Positions 1-12,392 of a stretch of 64,000 nt of DNA are shown in pieces. Position numbers and translations under genes: made by a program. The stretch spans positions 17,907,898 to 17,971,897 of the forward strand of contig NC_092577.1 in NCBI RefSeq assembly GCF_037975245.1. The letters are read 5' to 3'. How positions within the stretch are numbered: position 1 is the stretch's first letter; every line of letters starts with the position of its first letter. The notes beneath the pieces are model-generated. The model had not been told where the DNA came from, did no database searches, and saw only the letters and a list, made by a program, of their open reading frames with translations. This DNA is from Apostichopus japonicus (taxonomy: Eukaryota > Echinodermata > Holothuroidea > Aspidochirotida > Stichopodidae).

Positions 1-547
1 ATATGTCCTTCCTGTATTTACCCCTCGTTATTTAATCCTCTCTTTATCCTTCTACAGTTTATATTTTTCCCCTGACATATTTTCTTCTCTCCCCCTTTGT
101 TTACTAATCCGTTTACTTCTTTATTTGTTTTGACCTTGCCCTCTGTAAACCTGCACTAGTACAGTAGTTGGCCTCTTGTATTTTCTGTTACTCGTCTTAG
201 CGTCCGCAGTTCCTACTAGGGTCGAAACTAGCCCCCCCCCCCCTTGAATTTTTTTTGTAACATATCACCAGAAATAACGTTTTTTGGGGGGGTTACTTTG
301 ACGGGGGCGTACAAATTGTTATAAATGGCGATTTTTTTTTTCAACTTTATCAGGAGGCTAGCACCGCCCCTGACATAACCCGAAATCAGCTACCCTGCCC
401 CCCCCCCGGGAAATCTTCGGTACTAAAATGAAAGCCTTAATTTAAATACAGAAGATGTAATACAAGCATGTTTGAGGGAGGATGGTCATCTCTTTTTGGA
501 ATATGTGATGGTCGTAAAAAAAAAACCTTTTGTTCGTTGTACACAGC
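1..547. other. Non-coding, nothing recognised
   Basis: No coding, RNA or repeat family was recognised. The stretch holds homopolymer C runs near 228-243 and 400-407 and A/T runs, typical of intergenic animal DNA. Confidence 0.5.
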
Positions 548-1250
548 TTAATACTGTGTTGCCTCTCCCCGACTATCGATGACCGCTGGTATTGCCTTCT
601 TCAAGTTGTTGATGTAGATTCGGCACTTTTTTGGGGTCACCCGCTCCCTCCAGAACTTGAGAATTCCTTCTACCAGTTCCTCCCTGTGTCGATTCCATTC
701 TTTCCGTAGGAAAGTCTTGAACTCATGCCACACCTTTTCGATCGGACTTAGGTCAGGGCTCTCTGGGGGAGTCTTCCACCATGTAATATTGGTTTCCTCC
801 TTGCGGTACAGACTGATGTTTTGGGTCGTTATCTGGCATGAGACGAAAACCTTGTGGAAAATTGTTTGCGACCGAAAGGCAGGAGAGCTTCTCGTAGAAT
901 GTCCACGAAGAGCTCTTCACGCATTATCCCATCGAAGATGAAGATGTCAGTAGAAAAGAACTTCGAGATCCCTGCCACCATTCGAATACAGTTTCTGTCG
1001 AAGAAAGCCATTACCGTGTAGTATATTCAGTACCAAAATTATTTCAGTAAAGTCGTCAGTGCAAGCAGTGGATCCTGCATGTGGAATCTTGCTCGTCGGA
1101 AAAGCTTTGGAGGAGAGAGCTGACGCCTTCAAAATTCGCTGGGCGAACTACAGAGTCACCGATTGGGTTGCGAAAGAAAAGACGAGACTGCCCTTGCCAA
1201 AGCGGCAATGTCGGCTGGATAGCGACAATTGGAAAACAACTCAACCGTCT
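548..1250 (-). pseudogene. Decayed Tc1/mariner-type transposase
   Basis: The C-terminal 61 codons (733 to 548) continue, reading upstream on the minus strand, from a segment at about 735-785 that reads WWKTPPESPDLSPIEKVWHE. This is the classic Tc1/mariner block around the third catalytic acidic residue (PDLxPIExxW). Further upstream and in another frame, about 800-840 reads PDNDPKHQS, matching the family's DNDPKHTS block with the second catalytic Asp. Around 829-1011 reads AGISKFFSTDIFIFDGIM, equivalent to the WAGIS...IFIFDG segment. At least two frame changes separate these blocks and the Trp of WAGIS is lost, so the copy is dead. No terminal inverted repeats were identified. In active relatives the enzyme cuts and pastes DNA at TA sites. 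Family assignment is firm; the 5' boundary is approximate. Confidence 0.8.
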
Positions 1251-2631
1251 TTCTATCAGATGGATGAAGAAGTAACCATTAAGAAGGCGGACGGAACTCC
1301 TGGAGAGTGTGTGAAAGTCGAGGAAAACGACCCTTTTAACTGCGTAGTAAGAAGCAAGGATTTACAATCGCCCCCCCCCCCCCCCCCCCGAAGAAATGTA
1401 CGCCTCTTTACCATTTCGTTATCATAGGGTAAACTTGCATTAAGTCTTCCTCTGGTTATTTTTTAATCTCAATACAGTATCTCGATAACGATATCACCTT
1501 TCATAAAATATAACGTTAATATCTTGTTACAAGTAAATTAATGGTTTATGAACTTGTACTGATACTTGTTTACTCGTCCAGTGAAAGTACGGGGTAGGCG
1601 GTTTTACAATATCTCACGCAACATATAGTGGCGAAGCACCTCGTAATTTGTTATAGAAAGCCCGAGAAACATTGGCTTAGAATATGTTCCTATAATGAAG
1701 CAAATTAGCAACTACTTTGTATATTCTGCTTAGTTGTCTCGTTCTCAAAAATAAACATTTTTTAGTCGCGCACGTTACAATTGACCTGAAGACCATGTTT
1801 ATATTAATTAAGGTGCATCTTCTTTTTTTTTTTTTTTTTTTTTTTGGAAATCTTGAGGTACGGCCGATTTTTAACACTTCATTTGACAACTTAATCTTTA
1901 AGACTGTTTGGGCGTACAGTATCTGTAGACTAGAATCAACAATTCAACACAAATTTCCTGAAATTTTTCACCGAAAGCCCGAGGAACATTATAACTACAA
2001 ATATTCTTCTTGGTTGTCTCGTTCTGAAAATGCGTTTTTTTTTGGTCGTTCACCGTATCGACATTATATATATCCTTCCAGATTCATGGCAAAAGCAGAA
2101 GCCTTAAGTATGGAGTGGCTCAAGGAACTGAATCTGGTCGAATGAACGGATCGGAGGCAACCTTTGGTAGAGATTGTACATACTGTTCGTCGGGATGTCG
2201 TCAGCCACCAAAGAAAACCTGTCACCAAGAAAACCTGGAAAACGAAACCCCGCGCAGGCGCCCCGCACAACGTAAGCGAGCAACTTCAAGCAAGGCTCCG
2301 TCGACGGCGAAGAAGACGAGGACGCTGGTGCCAAAAAGGCTACGGTCAGCTGTCATTTACACCTTTCCATTTAATTCGTTTGATAACCCGCTCGGACACA
2401 GCAACAAATTTCGGAAAGAAGTACTTATATAAATGTCGCACTGTGTGTATACAGCGTACTGTACATCTGTAAAAGAGACGATTTGAAAAGTTGAAGTTGA
2501 AAAGTACAGGTTCCAGACAGGGGATCGCGCTACCTTTTTCTCCTCATTAACGATCAACATGGTAGAAGAAGATAAATCGATACCATGTTCTTCATAGATG
2601 TCCTCATACACAATAGGGGTGGAACTTAATC
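1251..2631. other. Non-coding with a small local duplication
   Basis: No gene recognised. Two stretches (about 1656-1750 and 1972-2030) share diverged words such as GAAAGCCCGAG(A/G)AACATT and TTGTCTCGTTCT, suggesting an old local duplication or two copies of one repeat. A poly-T tract lies at about 1821-1844. A short basic reading frame at 2164-2472 was considered and not supported. Confidence 0.35.
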
Positions 2632-3702
2632 GCCCTAATACAACAACAGTAATTTATGCTCACAAACTTTTGTTGCCAAAGTTATGCTAAGCCCTGATAT
2701 CAATTGCAACACACATCAGTGTGTGAAGACTATCTACCATTATCATCATACCAAGTTTGACGAAATTCCGACTAGTAATAGTAGCCAAGTAATTGCAATT
2801 TGGAGTTTTTTACGTTTGACCCCATGACCTCATTAATATTCATATGAGCACCAAAATCAACAGGGTTCATGTACTTACTATGGGCCACCCACTCACCAAG
2901 TATGGTAATGATTGGTCATTCCCTTGTTGAGTTATTGTGCATACAAACTTTTCATAACGAAATAATGCTAGCCCCCCCCCCCTTATAAACATGCATGATA
3001 TCAATTGCAACACACATCAGTGTGTGGAGACTATCTACCAATATCATCATACCAAGTTTGACAAAATTCCAATAAATAGTAGCCAAGTTATTGCAACTTG
3101 GGAGTTTTTCACGTTTGACCCGTGACCTCATTAATATTTTTTAACTTTGACCTCGTATAACTTCGCACACGAAGGTCACACGGGGGTCAACCTATCGACA
3201 TTTATGATCAGAAGGCACCTTTGACATCTGAAAATAGCATCGAAACTGTAAAAATCCCCAAAACACGAAAAGGTCACCAGAGGTCAAATTGAGGTCAAGG
3301 GTCATCCAGATGCGGGTCGACAACTGGATTACATTGAAGCAACTCCCAACCTTAACGGACAGTTCGTTCTCAAGTTATCACAAAAATACTACTTTTTTAT
3401 CATTAATTGACCTTTGGTGACCTCGGATACCATGACCGTTAAGTTTCAAAATGTTTCACTAACCAGTTCACAACTTGTCCCAAAATATCAACCTTGTCGC
3501 ACATTGGCACTGGGAGTTATTGCAGTTTTAGTATTTTGGGTTTTTGGACCATAACTGACCTTTGGTGACCTTTGTGGGCACCAAAAACAATAGGGTTCAT
3601 CTACTCACTATGGGCCACCCACCCACCAAGTTTGATCATGATCAGTCAACCCCTTGTTGAGTTATCGTGCATACAAACTAAAGCGTCACACACACACACA
3701 CG
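2632..3702 (+). repeat. Dispersed GGTCA-rich repeat, copy 1
   Basis: This copy starts at the word GCCCTAATACAACAACAGTA and ends in a (CA)n tract. The same left edge recurs at 39872, and nearly the same right edge (GTTGAGTTATCGTGCATACAA followed by CA repeats) recurs at about 41590. Internally it is a head-to-tail series of related blocks rich in TGACCTTTGGTGACCTC and CACACGAAGGTCACACGGGG words. There is no coding capacity. It looks like a non-autonomous mobile element or satellite-derived repeat; its class was not recognised. It is shorter than the copy at 39872-41590 because internal blocks are missing. Confidence 0.75.
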
Positions 3703-3776
3703 CCTACTCACCTCCACAATAATATTGGGACCAGTAACTTGGTACGTTTTGCACCAACAATTGTTGGACCTGATTT

Positions 3777-4060
3777 GTGGGACCAGAATGTACACCTTAT
3801 GTGTGGGACCTTAAAAAACACACCTTTGTGGGACCAGTCCAAATATGTGGGACCACAAAAACACACCTAAGAAACATTATTTGTGGGACCAGACCAAATT
3901 GTGGGACCAAAAAAGCACACCTGAGAAACATCATTTGTGGGAGCAGACCAAATTGTGGGACCAAAAAACACACCTGAGAAACATCATTTGTGGGACCAGA
4001 TAAAACATGTTTCGAACTCAATTTGCGGAATCACACCCAATATGTGGGACCACTAATCAT
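3777..4060 (+). repeat. Tandem repeat, ~60-bp GTGGGACC unit
   Basis: Units share TTGTGGGACCAGACCAAATTGTGGGACCAAAAA..CACACCTGAGAAACATCA-type words and recur about every 60 bp, with at least three good copies between 3837 and 4010 and degenerate ones on each side. The short word TGTGGGACCA also recurs in the array at 11.3-14.2 kb. The reading frames crossing it are repeat artefacts. Confidence 0.7.
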
Positions 4061-6287
4061 GCTGTTTCAACATTTCTGGGACCAAAACAGACCTTTTGAA
4101 AGGTTTGGGTACCAATCCCAAAATGCAGGATTAACTCCTTTATGGGACGTACCATCTAATGAACACAAATACAGAGTCTCTGTCTCTCAGACAGAACTTA
4201 AAGGAGCTTTGGTAGTTGAAACTTGAAAGATAATGATACATAACTTTCTTTACTGTTTCCCTCCAAATCAGCAATAGATATCCTGCAAAGATTTTCCCCA
4301 ACAAATCTGCCTCAGGAATAACAATTTCCAACAGAAATTTCTTTAATCGGCAGAAAAAACGGATTACATTTCAATTTTTCTTAAGTTGACGTCCCAGCTC
4401 AATGAGTTTGAGGAATACTGTACAGAAAGTAAGGAACAAATTTATCTCTCATAACTACCTTTCCTCCTTTAGCTAGTATAGTGGCAAACTGGAATGTTGT
4501 GGTAAGAAAATTAGGTGGTGTATATATTTAAAGCAGCTGCTTTGTGCGACTACAGTGTAACATCAGTGCCACCATATACCTAGTCTTGTTAAGACCCTAG
4601 TATGAGCAGCCTAGTTTACCTTCCTTTTTCGCACAGCTATTTTCAGACATCTATTTGCTGTACTGCCCAGAGAATGCCCCCTGCAACGCTTTCAATGAAT
4701 ACTAGGGTCTTGTACATTTCTTACTAGCAATCTTATGTTTTCCCTTGAAGAAAGGCAGATTTGCTTCAGTTAAGCAAAGAAACCAATCAGGTTTGCCAAA
4801 TGGGCCCATTTTCCCGAAAATGTTTAATCAACCCCTACCTCCCGAAGTGAACAGTCACTTGATCTAAGATTGGTTTATACACTGGGAGACTGTGGCTGAT
4901 TGCTGAGGAAGAAACATGACTTCATATGACATGCAATTTTGTAACTCAAGTATCAATAAAGATTTTGTACTTTTCATGACTTCACACCCCTCTTTGGAGA
5001 AATGTCCAAGACGTTTGTAACGGACAGATCCTCAGGCATGTACAATTCATTGGACATGCACATTCGTGATAGACATTAACAGGCTCTGAGACATGTACAC
5101 ATGCTAAAAAAGAGTATTTTGAACGTCTAGTCAAGACTACTGTAACATACAGTAGACATACAAGACCACTGTAACATACTGTACCATACACCTACTGTAA
5201 TTGTTTGTAGATGCATGTCGTTTCCTTGCATTGTATGTCATTAGATGTCTATAATGTTAAAAAGAAAGTAATGGGTAGGAGTTTAATGTTTCTCAAAGTT
5301 TCTTGATTCATACTCATCTAAATTAGGATAATATGGAAGTGATATTCAAATAAAACCTTGTGTGCTATCTGTTGGAATACCTTTCCCTTGGTTACACAGA
5401 AGCTTTAATTTATTGTGTTCATTTTTTACTATTTGAATCACCAAGGTTGCTTCAAAAAAGTGTGAAAGTCATGAGAAACTGGGCATAATCATGACTAATT
5501 TCGAAATGCAGGTCACAAAGGTACATTTTGAACTACCCTTGATATGTTTCAACCTAGTTGTTGTGGCAACAATGATATTTTCCCAGCCTTTTGTGTATCA
5601 TTTTCATCCTCTAAAGTGGTAAATTTGTTGAGAAATCATCCTGAATCAGTGGGCTGAAATTTGCCCCTTGTCATAAATCATAAATAGGAAAAAACATATT
5701 GTTTTTTATCACTTACAAATGAAAGAATGCAGAATGAAAACCAATTTTAGCAGAATTTTCCTTTGTAATTCTTGTTTTTTTTAATCTAAGCCACTTTTCA
5801 TTTTGGGACTTACAGCAATGAATCACTTTTTCCCTTCTTTTTACTAATTAAGGTGATCATGTGATGCTCGACTTATACATATTCAACCAAACTTCAAGAC
5901 AATGAACCAATGAACCTTGTTACAAAAAGATTGTGGCCAATCAAAAGAGTGTTCATAGTAGGGATGTAAAAAACATAAGAAAAAATTGGCTAATAGCGGT
6001 TTATAAAGACATTGCATTGGTGTAATTCCTCAGATATTGCTTTCAGATATCGACCTATAAAATCTTAAAAGTATTTTGCATTCAATGATTTGAAAGTTGC
6101 ACATTTGGGAACTTAGAAAAGTTTGAAAACCATAAAACTTAGCCAATTTTGAAAAACCCATAAACAAGACTGAACTCGAGTCTAGTCCAAAAAAGGCAAA
6201 ACTCTTCAGCACCTTGTAACATTAAAGTCAGCTTGACCAATAGCAACTAGCGATACCTGAAGAGCGATTATTCTACTTTGCAAGAAG
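4061..6287. other. Non-coding upstream of the SET-domain exon
   Basis: No exon, RNA or repeat recognised in 2.2 kb. It should hold the promoter of the following composite gene if exon 1 at 6288 is truly the first, but no core promoter element could be defended. Confidence 0.35.
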
Positions 6288-6396
6288 ATGAGTCTAAGAG
6301 TAAAAAGGAAATCACCACTTCAAGTGGCTGAAGAGTACATATCATTGAAGAGAGACAGAGAAGATTGCTTTTCAGTTAAAATGACCGAATTGAAAG
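6288..6396 (+). CDS. Exon 1, N-terminus before the SET domain
   Basis: The ATG opens 36 basic codons ([20 protein letters not shown] and on to TELK), ending in phase 1 at a good donor, AAAG|GTAAGT. Joining to 8111 gives TELK-GRGVF, the expected entry into a KMT5A-type SET domain. The Met is the only one with this exon in frame. An upstream non-coding exon cannot be excluded. Confidence 0.6.
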
Positions 6397-9300
6397 GTAA
6401 GTTTATGTTAACTTGGCATATTTAGAATAAGACTAAAATTTTACACTGCAGATGATTCATCAGTATTCATAGGTAGCCTTAGTTAGTTGTGGTCACTGAA
6501 ATGTTGTTTATCTATAGTTTGGGTACCGTACAGTCCTTGCTGGAGAATAGTACAGAGTGTACAATACTGTACACTAAGAATATTAACAAAACTAAGATAT
6601 ACAGTCAGCAAATATCCCTTCACTAAGGTGTAGGTTTCAGATTAGACTAAGTAATAGATTTTGCAATTTTTATGTTTGCTTCAATATAACTGTCACTGAC
6701 AAAACCAAATTGGTTTAAACCTCACTAGAAATGGATACAAAATTTTGTTTAACTTTAAAGCTAGTATTGTACCCTACAAACTGTTACCAGAGATTAATAG
6801 GCAACACACAAGACGACTGAATGTCCCAGTGAGGTAAATATCTTCCAAGTTGGAAATAAAATAGGTAAAGAATTTTGACCCAAGGTGACCATATTTAAAT
6901 ATTTCGCATTTTTGAGGACAATAGAGCAAACATTAAATTTCTCTTTCAATTATTTTAACCTTATAAAATATGGATTCGTTTTGTTTCACCTTATTTAGTA
7001 GAGTACTGTTCTTACATACAGTCTTAAATAGAGCTCTTTTTTTTTACTTAGGAGTCAGTATTTACACATGCACCCTGTAAGAGATAAAATATAAACCAGT
7101 AAATGTGGAACTATTTAATATTAACTTCCTGTTATCTAGAGCACCAATGTGTGCAAAATAAACTGGCTTTGATTTCAATAATTATAAACATAGGTGAGTG
7201 GCCTTGAGGATAAAAGTAAAATTAATTTGTAAAATCATTTCATCTGATCTCATTACTTGCCATAACCAAGTCCATAGAATCTGTAATGCTTGTGATGGTA
7301 CAAAAATTTAGCCAATATTTTTTAGAAGCAAAACAATATGGTAACTACACACTTCAACCCATTATTATGTTCAATCAATTTAATGCCACATTTAAACTTG
7401 TACTGTATGAAGTACCTAGGGGAAGGATTTGGTCAAAATTCTTAAACTCTTTTTATCACAACCTTGGAGGAAATTGAACTCATTGTGACATTTGTGTGTT
7501 CATTTGGAATGTCTGAGAACAATTAAGAAAACTTCTAGCAATTTTAGAGTGCTATACCTTGGAGCCAATACAGACTATACCTGTAGTCTAGATGTATAAT
7601 GGTGTCATTTTCCTAGGTTATTTCCCTGTACTAGCTGTGTATGAAAGTGTTTTTGAAAACTGAGAGTGTTGTTAACCCATTTGGTATAATATGATGCAAT
7701 ATTTACAGCTTATTATACCCAGTAAAAGTTTTGTATTTGAAAATGCAAACTCAAGGTCTGTGAAAAGGTGGGGGAGGGGAATTGCACGCTATAGTATCCC
7801 CCCCCCCTCCATGCATAACCACCACTGCCAGTGACCTGCAGAAACACATGCAGAGAATCTGTGAAGTGTGATTTCAAATTGTCAATGGCCTCAAGAAAAG
7901 AAACATTAAAAATGTACACTTAACATGGGGGAAGGGTGAGTTTATGGTAAATTTTACATTTGTTCCCAGAAAACATAACGTACGAGCTGTATGAATAATA
8001 CGTACATACCTGTGTGGGATATTTTCTTAGTCTTATAAAGCTGTCTGATCTCTTACAACTGCAAAAGTCTGAATGAATGCTTAAGAAAGTTTGTAATATA
8101 CTCATTACAGGAAGAGGTGTTTTTGCAGAAAGAAAGATTTCCTGTGGGGAATTTCTTGTAGAATACAGAGGAGAATTACTCTCAAGTGAAGAGGGGGAAA
8201 GACGGGGGGAAAAAAATCCCAGTGTTTTCAGATATTTTTTCCAACATGGAGATAATCAAGCTTGGTAAGTAATGTGCTTTTTTTGAAATATATTTTTCCA
8301 GTGTCTATTTATTTATTTTATTTCATTGTTTTTTTTTACCTTTTTTTCTTTGCCTCGATCTTTTCAAATATATAAATGATCCTGAAAAGCAGGGGATCTA
8401 GTTCTACCTGTTTAGCCATTAAAATTCAAATTATGCATGAACAATTAACAGTTCTTGAAAATCTCTTCAAAGCTTATAGGTTTGCCTATAACCACAGATT
8501 CATGTTGACATATCTCTTTTCCATATTTTTGCAATTTCCCTATAAAGTATAGTGGCAAATTCTAACGGTAGCACGAGACCTTGAGCAAAAATATTTATGA
8601 TTTCAAGCACAGGGCAATGCAGCTATTTGAATTGATGCAACCACCATTTAACATTTCTTCACTTCACTTCTGTTAAAGAGACAACATAGAAGTGTTTGTT
8701 TTGGTCTTTCTTTCCATAGGAACAAACAAAATTAACAAATAGAGTTCTAAGCTCAATGTGAAAATAGAATAATTGGTTGTGTGAACTGCTATCAGTTGGT
8801 ACTGATTCTAATTTTAACACAAGTTTGGCCCGATGCAGCACATAAAGGATGACTACTTTATCTGTCTTCAGTATACACAATAGCATGTACAGTATGTTGT
8901 CATTTGAATACCAGTTCAGTTTGTGAAAACTTGCAGACAAAGATATATCATGTGGAAACATAATCTGAACACCTGGTTAAATTTGTACAGTATCATTATC
9001 CTACATTTATTTTCAAGAAATTCAATAGTTTTCACCATTTAATTGTGTACCAACTTTGCTATAAACATAATATGTATACAGTAACAGTTGAAAAGTCACT
9101 TGGTCAGGGCGGCATTAAGTTTTTTGTTCATTTGAGAATATACCTAAACTGTCTGCCTAGCACAAGAAATCAACATAACTAAATAGCGCAGGCTCCCAAA
9201 ACGGCACAAGGAAGCTTATAACATGAATTGCTGAGAGTGGTGGGGGGGGGGGGGGGAATCAGTGGTGTACAAAAAGGGTGCTGGGAAAAAGGATGTTTGA

Positions 9301-12300
9301 AGGGAGAAACCATATTCTGTACCAATACAGTTTCAACATTTTCCCTGGGTTAATTCTGCAACTAGTTGGGTGAAAATCACTCAGTCGGGTGAAATTTATG
9401 TCTTTCCATCCAATTAGGTGCTCCACAGTGGGGAATCTCGCATCCTTACGTCTGCATACTCAATCTCAAATTTTATCAAACGCGGTTATGTTCTTTTGAT
9501 TTCCTTTGAATGTACAAGACAAGGTACAATTGGCTAATGTTACACACCCATTCCCATCATTCAAATTATGCATGCATTCTGGTTCTGCCTGAGTCAGCAT
9601 TTTGATACAATACACATTTAATTCTCCATTGGAAAGTCAAAAAGCCACATGTGTAGCTATAAAGGTGATCCAGTTTGCACGCCCGATAAGTGCTTGTTTG
9701 TCCATAAACAGGGTTCATCTCCACCCCCCCCCCCGCCCACAAGTTTCAAACCCTGGCACCACCACTGTTGTCATCAAGTGTTTCAAGTTTCATTCATAAA
9801 TTTCCTGATAATTTGATCACCAACACATAACCTCACAATGCACTTAGTAGCAGGAGTAACCACTATACAAAATTTCTTACCTCGATCAATTTTTAGGTTC
9901 CACATATTTTAGTATTGATGCAACACCTGAGCCGGCACATGATGCGCCAAAACTGGGCCGCTTAGTTAACCATGGTGACAGGTTTCAGTGCAATGCCAAG
10001 ATGAAAGTTGTCAACCATGAAAACATCCCACACTTGTGTCTGTTTGCCATAAAAGATATTGAAGTTGGAGCAGAGGTACTTTATGACTATGGGATAGAAA
10101 ATCTCCCATGGTTACAAAAGGTAAGTTTAACAACAATGACAATGTTCACTCTTGTCTAGTTGAGAATGAAACAAACAAGGTGCATGGTCCTAAAAATCCT
10201 ATGTAATAAAAAATTCTACTTGTGCAATTTTCTGTTTGTATTTCATTCTACTTTACATTGAAACATAAACATTGTGCATACTGTAAATAGGCAATCAATG
10301 TAGTGACATACCATACCAGCAATATTGGTGGTGCATATATATATCAACCACCAGTGACAATGTAAGCCTGCAGAATCTCACACCTTTGAATTTGAAAACT
10401 GAATTGTAATAACCAAACCCAAGGGATATTACTACTAGGAAGTATCACAGGAAGCCAAAAAAACCCCTCATTTCATGGGATGATTATTGGCCTTAAACCA
10501 GGCCTTGATCCAATTCAGATCTAATTTTATTTGTGATGGCTAAATTAGGTTAATTAATGGAGCAGTATAAATGAACACCAGTTTCCTTTGTTGTTTAAAT
10601 GCCATCATTTTCTCTGTGGTGCCATCTAGTTTACTTTTCTTTATTTAGAGAAAAATAGAGATTCACTGACTTATTATAACTATTTTGTAGATATAACAAC
10701 TTATATTTGATACTGTTTTGATTCAATTTGTTTGTGTTGTTTTCTACATGTACATTAGTTCTCAACACAGTGTACAACATATGTTCTTAATTATTTGAAA
10801 CTCACACTACCCGGACTGCCTTATGTACAGCTGTTAGTGCATATGAACAATTACCTATTTAGCACATAAGTTTTCTTTTGACATTTCAGTCCACCATCTG
10901 CACCACAATTCAGCGATGCAAGTGATTCTTGTATCAATTCAATCCAGCCTGGTGAATCCATCCAGCCTGATAACAACCAACCAAGTGCTGATGCCCCTGC
11001 ACCAGAGCAAGAAACACCTTCAGCAAATGTAAGCTTAGTTTTCATATTCAAAGTATACAGTAACTGTATTGTTTGGTTTGGAATTGTCAGGCCCATTGTA
11101 CTACTCCCCACAAAACTTAAATGTGATTCACTTAAATTTCTTGTATCATAACAGTTCACCAAAGAAGATGAACAGCAAAGTGAACAAACCCGCACCACAT
11201 CTCGTTGGTACAGGAAATGATTCTGGTGAATCCATCCAGTCTGGAAACAACCAACCAAGTGCTGATGCTCCAGCACGAAAGCAAGAGAAAACTTGTGAGT
11301 TTTGTTATGTTGTTGGTTTCCACTGACATCAACGTAGGCTCAAATGTGGGACTATATTCAACCTGCTGCATATAGTTTTAAGGGTAATTTCTGGCCTTGT
11401 AATTCATGTTTTATATTCCCACAGGATTATTTTACTAAAATGTGCTAAGAATTAACTTAATTAGTGGTACTTAACAGGGGTATAGCAGCTTCATACGTAG
11501 TACATACTGGGAAGAAACTGTATTGTCAGTTGCCACTTTCATTTACGGTAGGCTAAAATGAGTACCAGAAATGTGGGACCGACCTGCTGTTAAAAGGATA
11601 ATTCCTGGTCTTACACTTCTTGTTTTTAATACACCCCTACAGAAGTGTTCAACAAAATCTGCTTAGTTTTACTCAGTTAGTATTACATAGTTGGCATCTA
11701 ATTGTCTGTTCCCTCTAACATCAACACATAGGCCCTAATGAGCACAGAAATTGTGGGACCAACCTGCCAATTAACCAACCGCCAATTAGGGCGAAATTGA
11801 ACAATAGGAGAGTAGAAAATTGACGCTAAGGCGAACATGTTGTTTCGCCTTAACGTTTTTACTACCATTTCTAGGCATAATTTTTTGTCGCAAATAGTCT
11901 TATTTTGTTCTTCACTGTCTAAAACTAGGGTTTGGTTAGTTTAAAGGTCAGAGGTTATGTACTATATGAGGAATTTATGGTTTATTTTAGTGTGCAAATC
12001 AATGGGGAATTCGCCCAACCGCAGAATTTAGCCGAATATATATATGTGTATGTATATATATATATGTGTGTATATATATATATGTGTGTATATATATATA
12101 TGTGTGTATATATATATATATGTGTGTATATATATATATGTGTGTATATATATATATGTGTGTATATATATATATGTATATATGTATATATGTATATGTA
12201 TATGTATATATGTATATATATATATGTATATATCTATATGTATATATGTATATATCTATATGTATATGTATATATCTATATGTATATGTATATATGTATA

Positions 12301-12316
12301 TGTATATATCTATATG

Positions 12317-12354
<38 letters not shown>

Positions 12355-12361
12355 TATATAC

Positions 12362-12392
<31 letters not shown>

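Noticed and set aside
1059-1427. Plus-strand 122-codon frame
   Set aside because: It overlaps the minus-strand Tc1/mariner remnant and shows no domain; a shadow frame ending in a poly-C tract.
2164-2472. Arg/Lys-rich frame that could be a small basic protein
   Set aside because: No recognisable domain or start context; the composition arises from repetitive GAAGACG/CGACGGCG codons, and neighbouring frames are equally open.
2632-3702. Hormone-response-like GGTCA sites
   Set aside because: The GGTCA/TGACC words belong to a dispersed repeat; spacing follows the repeat blocks and nothing indicates regulatory function.
10851-11276. 141-codon minus-strand frame
   Set aside because: Antisense of the duplicated linker exons; the conserved duplicated peptide is on the plus strand with splice signals.
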